A DNA stretch of 16,690 bases. It comes from Streptococcus panodentis. GTDB taxonomy: Bacteria > Bacillota > Bacilli > Lactobacillales > Streptococcaceae. The stretch is taken from contig NZ_QFAY01000039.1 of assembly GCF_017884005.1 (NCBI RefSeq), positions 1 through 16,690 on the forward strand, written 5' to 3'. Of this stretch, positions 15,152 to 16,690 are shown piece after piece. The notes under the pieces are model-generated. The model worked only from the letters and a program-made list of their open reading frames with translations. It had not been told where the DNA came from and searched no databases. The position numbers and the translations under genes are program-made. Positions within the stretch are counted from its first letter, which is position 1. Every line of letters begins with the position of its first letter.

Positions 15152-15715
15152 TTATATATGTGTTTTCTTTTTCATTAGTTCCTCTGAAGCTCTCATCCTC
15201 TTGATTACATTGCTTTTTATCACTGCTAGATAAAGTATAAAGTATAAGAGAATGGATTTTATCAAATTTACCATATTCGGTTTGTCTAAGTATTCCCTAA
15301 ATTGAAAGACTGTCAGAAAAAGACTCACCGCAGCTGTCAAGAGAATAATATAAATTCGCTTTCTTTCTTCCTCCAAAAAATCAAACCAGCCTGCATGCTC
15401 ATATAATTTCGGATTAAAGTCGGCAACATCTTGCCCTAAATACTCGTCATAAAATGCAAAATGTAAGGCTAAAGAACTTAAGATAACAGCACTGCATAAA
15501 ACTATTATTTTTAAAACCTGAGATTCAATTTGGATATGATTGATTTGAATAAGAAGGGCGTTCCCAAGTATTCCCCCAGCCACTACAAGCCAGCGAAGAT
15601 TAGGAAAAACCTTATTTTCGATTCTATTAGAGTATACTTTTTTGGTTTTCATATCATAAAAAATGTTATATCCTTGAAAACCACCTATAATAATCATTGA
15701 TTTGCTTTTTTTCAA
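15152..15715 (-). CDS. Small 4-TM membrane protein, probable immunity protein of the right-edge toxin
   Basis: The start is TTG 15715, supported by AAAGGA 7 bases upstream, 20 bases after the toxin stop. The 187 residues contain the hairpin MIIIGGFQGYNIFYDMKTKK, helices at about residues 43-60, 68-86, 121-140 and 144-166, and a loop with DFNPKLYEHAGWFDFLEEER. Being first after the toxin, it is the best candidate for cognate immunity to the tip at 16690-15736. The basic C-terminus (VIKRMRASEELMKKK) fits a cytoplasmic end. Family name not recognised; topology and position are the evidence. Confidence 0.66.
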   Translation of the reverse strand: MKKSKSMIIIGGFQGYNIFYDMKTKKVYSNRIENKVFPNLRWLVVAGGILGNALLIQINHIQIESQVLKIIVLCSAVILSSLALHFAFYDEYLGQDVADFNPKLYEHAGWFDFLEEERKRIYIILLTAAVSLFLTVFQFREYLDKPNMVNLIKSILLYFILYLAVIKSNVIKRMRASEELMKKKTHI

Positions 15716-15735
15716 AACAAGTCCTTTCTGTCAAG

Positions 15736-16690
15736 CTATTGTCCTAGGCCCATGTTATTCAAATAACTCTTAGATCCTGTACTTTCTTTTTTATCATCCA
15801 ATAAATAATTCTTGGCATCTTCGACAACTGGTTCAATATTTTTATCGTAAACATCATCAAAAGCATTGTTAGTTACAACACTAACAATCGTACCAATTAC
15901 AAAACCAGATACAAAACCTGCGACACTACCAGGACCTGGAAAAAGTGCCGTACCAATAGCAGCGCCAAGTTTACCGGCTCCCATTCCTATCGCAAAATGA
16001 CCAGCGGTCTTCAGAGTTGCATCTTCTACATCGGCTCCATTATCTATTTGGGTCTGAAAATCTATAGCAGTCAATACTGAGGTTAAACCAGCAGAACCAA
16101 CGTCCCCAAATAAAGTGGACGAAGTGTTTTGTAAAGTTGGACCATTCTTCGTTTGAACAACTTCTGTGTTCGTTGTAACCATATTGGAGCCGATACCTAT
16201 ATTTGGACTTTCTAAACCAAGTGAATAGGCTTTGAGCTGTTTCACTAATTCCCAAGTAAGACCCGCTTTTTCTAAATTTTTAACAACAGTTGGATTATTG
16301 GCTAGTTGATTATCAACACCATCTATAATCTCACCAATTAAGTTATTCCGTACTTCCTCATCAAGGCCAGGGAAGTTACGTTCCAAGAAGTCTTCTATAG
16401 CTGACTTCTTATCTTTCTCATTTTTTACATCTTGTTTGACTTTATCAATTGCTTTTTTAGCATCTGCTTGCTCTTTTTTTATAGCTGCAACTTTTTTATT
16501 CCGCGCATTTTCTCCAAGCGCTCCCTGAATACGGTCTTTTAAGTCCCCTTCAGGATACTTCTGTTCATATTCCTGAAGAGTTTTCACCTCTTCGTCCGTC
16601 AAGGCCTTACCGTCATCCACCTTGTCAATCAGGGAACGATAACGCATCTCCTCTGCCTTGATCTGACGTACTTGCTGGACATGCTGCAAG
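15736..16690 (-). CDS. LXG toxin, C-terminal part (start beyond the right edge)
   Basis: The frame is open to the edge. It starts in the conserved linker (HVQQVRQIKAEEMRYRSLID), then the second linker repeat (KVDDGKALTDEEVKTLQEYE) that nearly matches the toxin at 8567, then a coiled-coil-like lysine-rich stretch. The tip carries AIDFQTQIDNGADVEDATLK, TAGHFAIGMGAGKLGAAIGT, a further Gly-rich hydrophobic run (GFVSGFVIGTIVSVVTNNAF) and DDVYDKN. It belongs to the same tip class as the toxins at 8567 and 5535, probably membrane-acting. I expect an LXG domain upstream, but it is not visible, and this could equally be another orphan tip. Four candidate immunity genes follow it. Confidence 0.75.
   Translation of the reverse strand, partial: LQHVQQVRQIKAEEMRYRSLIDKVDDGKALTDEEVKTLQEYEQKYPEGDLKDRIQGALGENARNKKVAAIKKEQADAKKAIDKVKQDVKNEKDKKSAIEDFLERNFPGLDEEVRNNLIGEIIDGVDNQLANNPTVVKNLEKAGLTWELVKQLKAYSLGLESPNIGIGSNMVTTNTEVVQTKNGPTLQNTSSTLFGDVGSAGLTSVLTAIDFQTQIDNGADVEDATLKTAGHFAIGMGAGKLGAAIGTALFPGPGSVAGFVSGFVIGTIVSVVTNNAFDDVYDKNIEPVVEDAKNYLLDDKKESTGSKSYLNNMGLGQ
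16645..16690. repeat. LXG-linker repeat, start of a fourth copy at the edge
   Basis: Bases 16645-16690 match the first part of copies A-C with several differences (for example ATCTGACGTAC for ACCTGGCGTGC). Homology with the toxin at 8567 extends to the left through the second linker repeat (about 16510-16640 against 7640-7770). Confidence 0.8.

Noticed and set aside
1..16690. CRISPR array, tRNA, rRNA, insertion sequence or phage attachment site
   Set aside because: No regularly spaced short repeats, tRNA-like cloverleaf, transposase frame or terminal inverted repeats were seen. The repeats present are coding linker copies or the spacer pair.

Overview
The window looks like an accessory region of a type VIIb secretion system (T7SSb, ESAT-6/Ess/Yuk type) from a low-GC Gram-positive bacterium, most likely a Streptococcus. 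The reasons are strong AGGAGG-type ribosome binding sites, compact overlapping genes, LXG polymorphic toxins, DUF3130 and DUF3958 (Lap1/Lap2) and DUF4176 partner proteins, and an essC fragment. Species was not determined. Every gene I accept is on the minus strand, so transcription runs from base 16690 towards base 1, and the regions below are given in that order.

Right part (16690-12735): the C-terminal part of an LXG toxin (start beyond the edge) is followed by four related 4-TM membrane proteins. These are probably immunity proteins, and one is frameshifted in an A8 run. A DUF4176 protein and a lap2 (DUF3958) gene cut by an in-frame TAA come next. A clear intrinsic terminator (12690-12717) closes this unit.

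Middle (12646-5691): an extended -10 promoter precedes the 3' three quarters of essC, which lacks the FHA and membrane-anchor part. Then come an intact Lap1-like gene, the only intact full-length LXG toxin in the window (8567-6807), and two tandem candidate immunity genes.

Left part (5686-1): a truncated DUF4176 gene is fused directly to the linker of another LXG toxin, giving an orphan toxin tip with no LXG domain but with its own ribosome binding site and immunity gene. There follow DUF4176, a lap2 that has lost its start frame, an LXG toxin with one nonsense codon, a DUF443 immunity gene, DUF4176 again, and the start of what is probably another lap2 at the edge.

How it fits together: LXG toxins are exported by the EssC motor with Lap1 and Lap2 as targeting partners and DUF4176 as a probable chaperone. 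The C-terminal tips are glycine-rich and hydrophobic, suggesting membrane-acting toxins, and the neighbouring polytopic proteins would protect the producer. A conserved 217-bp linker segment present in three full copies (plus the start of a fourth) separates a GC-richer shared LXG half from AT-rich variable tips, so the locus reads as a toxin-tip exchange array. At least six genes carry disabling or remodelling lesions, each explained by one simple event (nonsense, homopolymer slip, short-repeat deletion, fusion, truncation). The window therefore looks like an archive of cassettes in decay and reuse.
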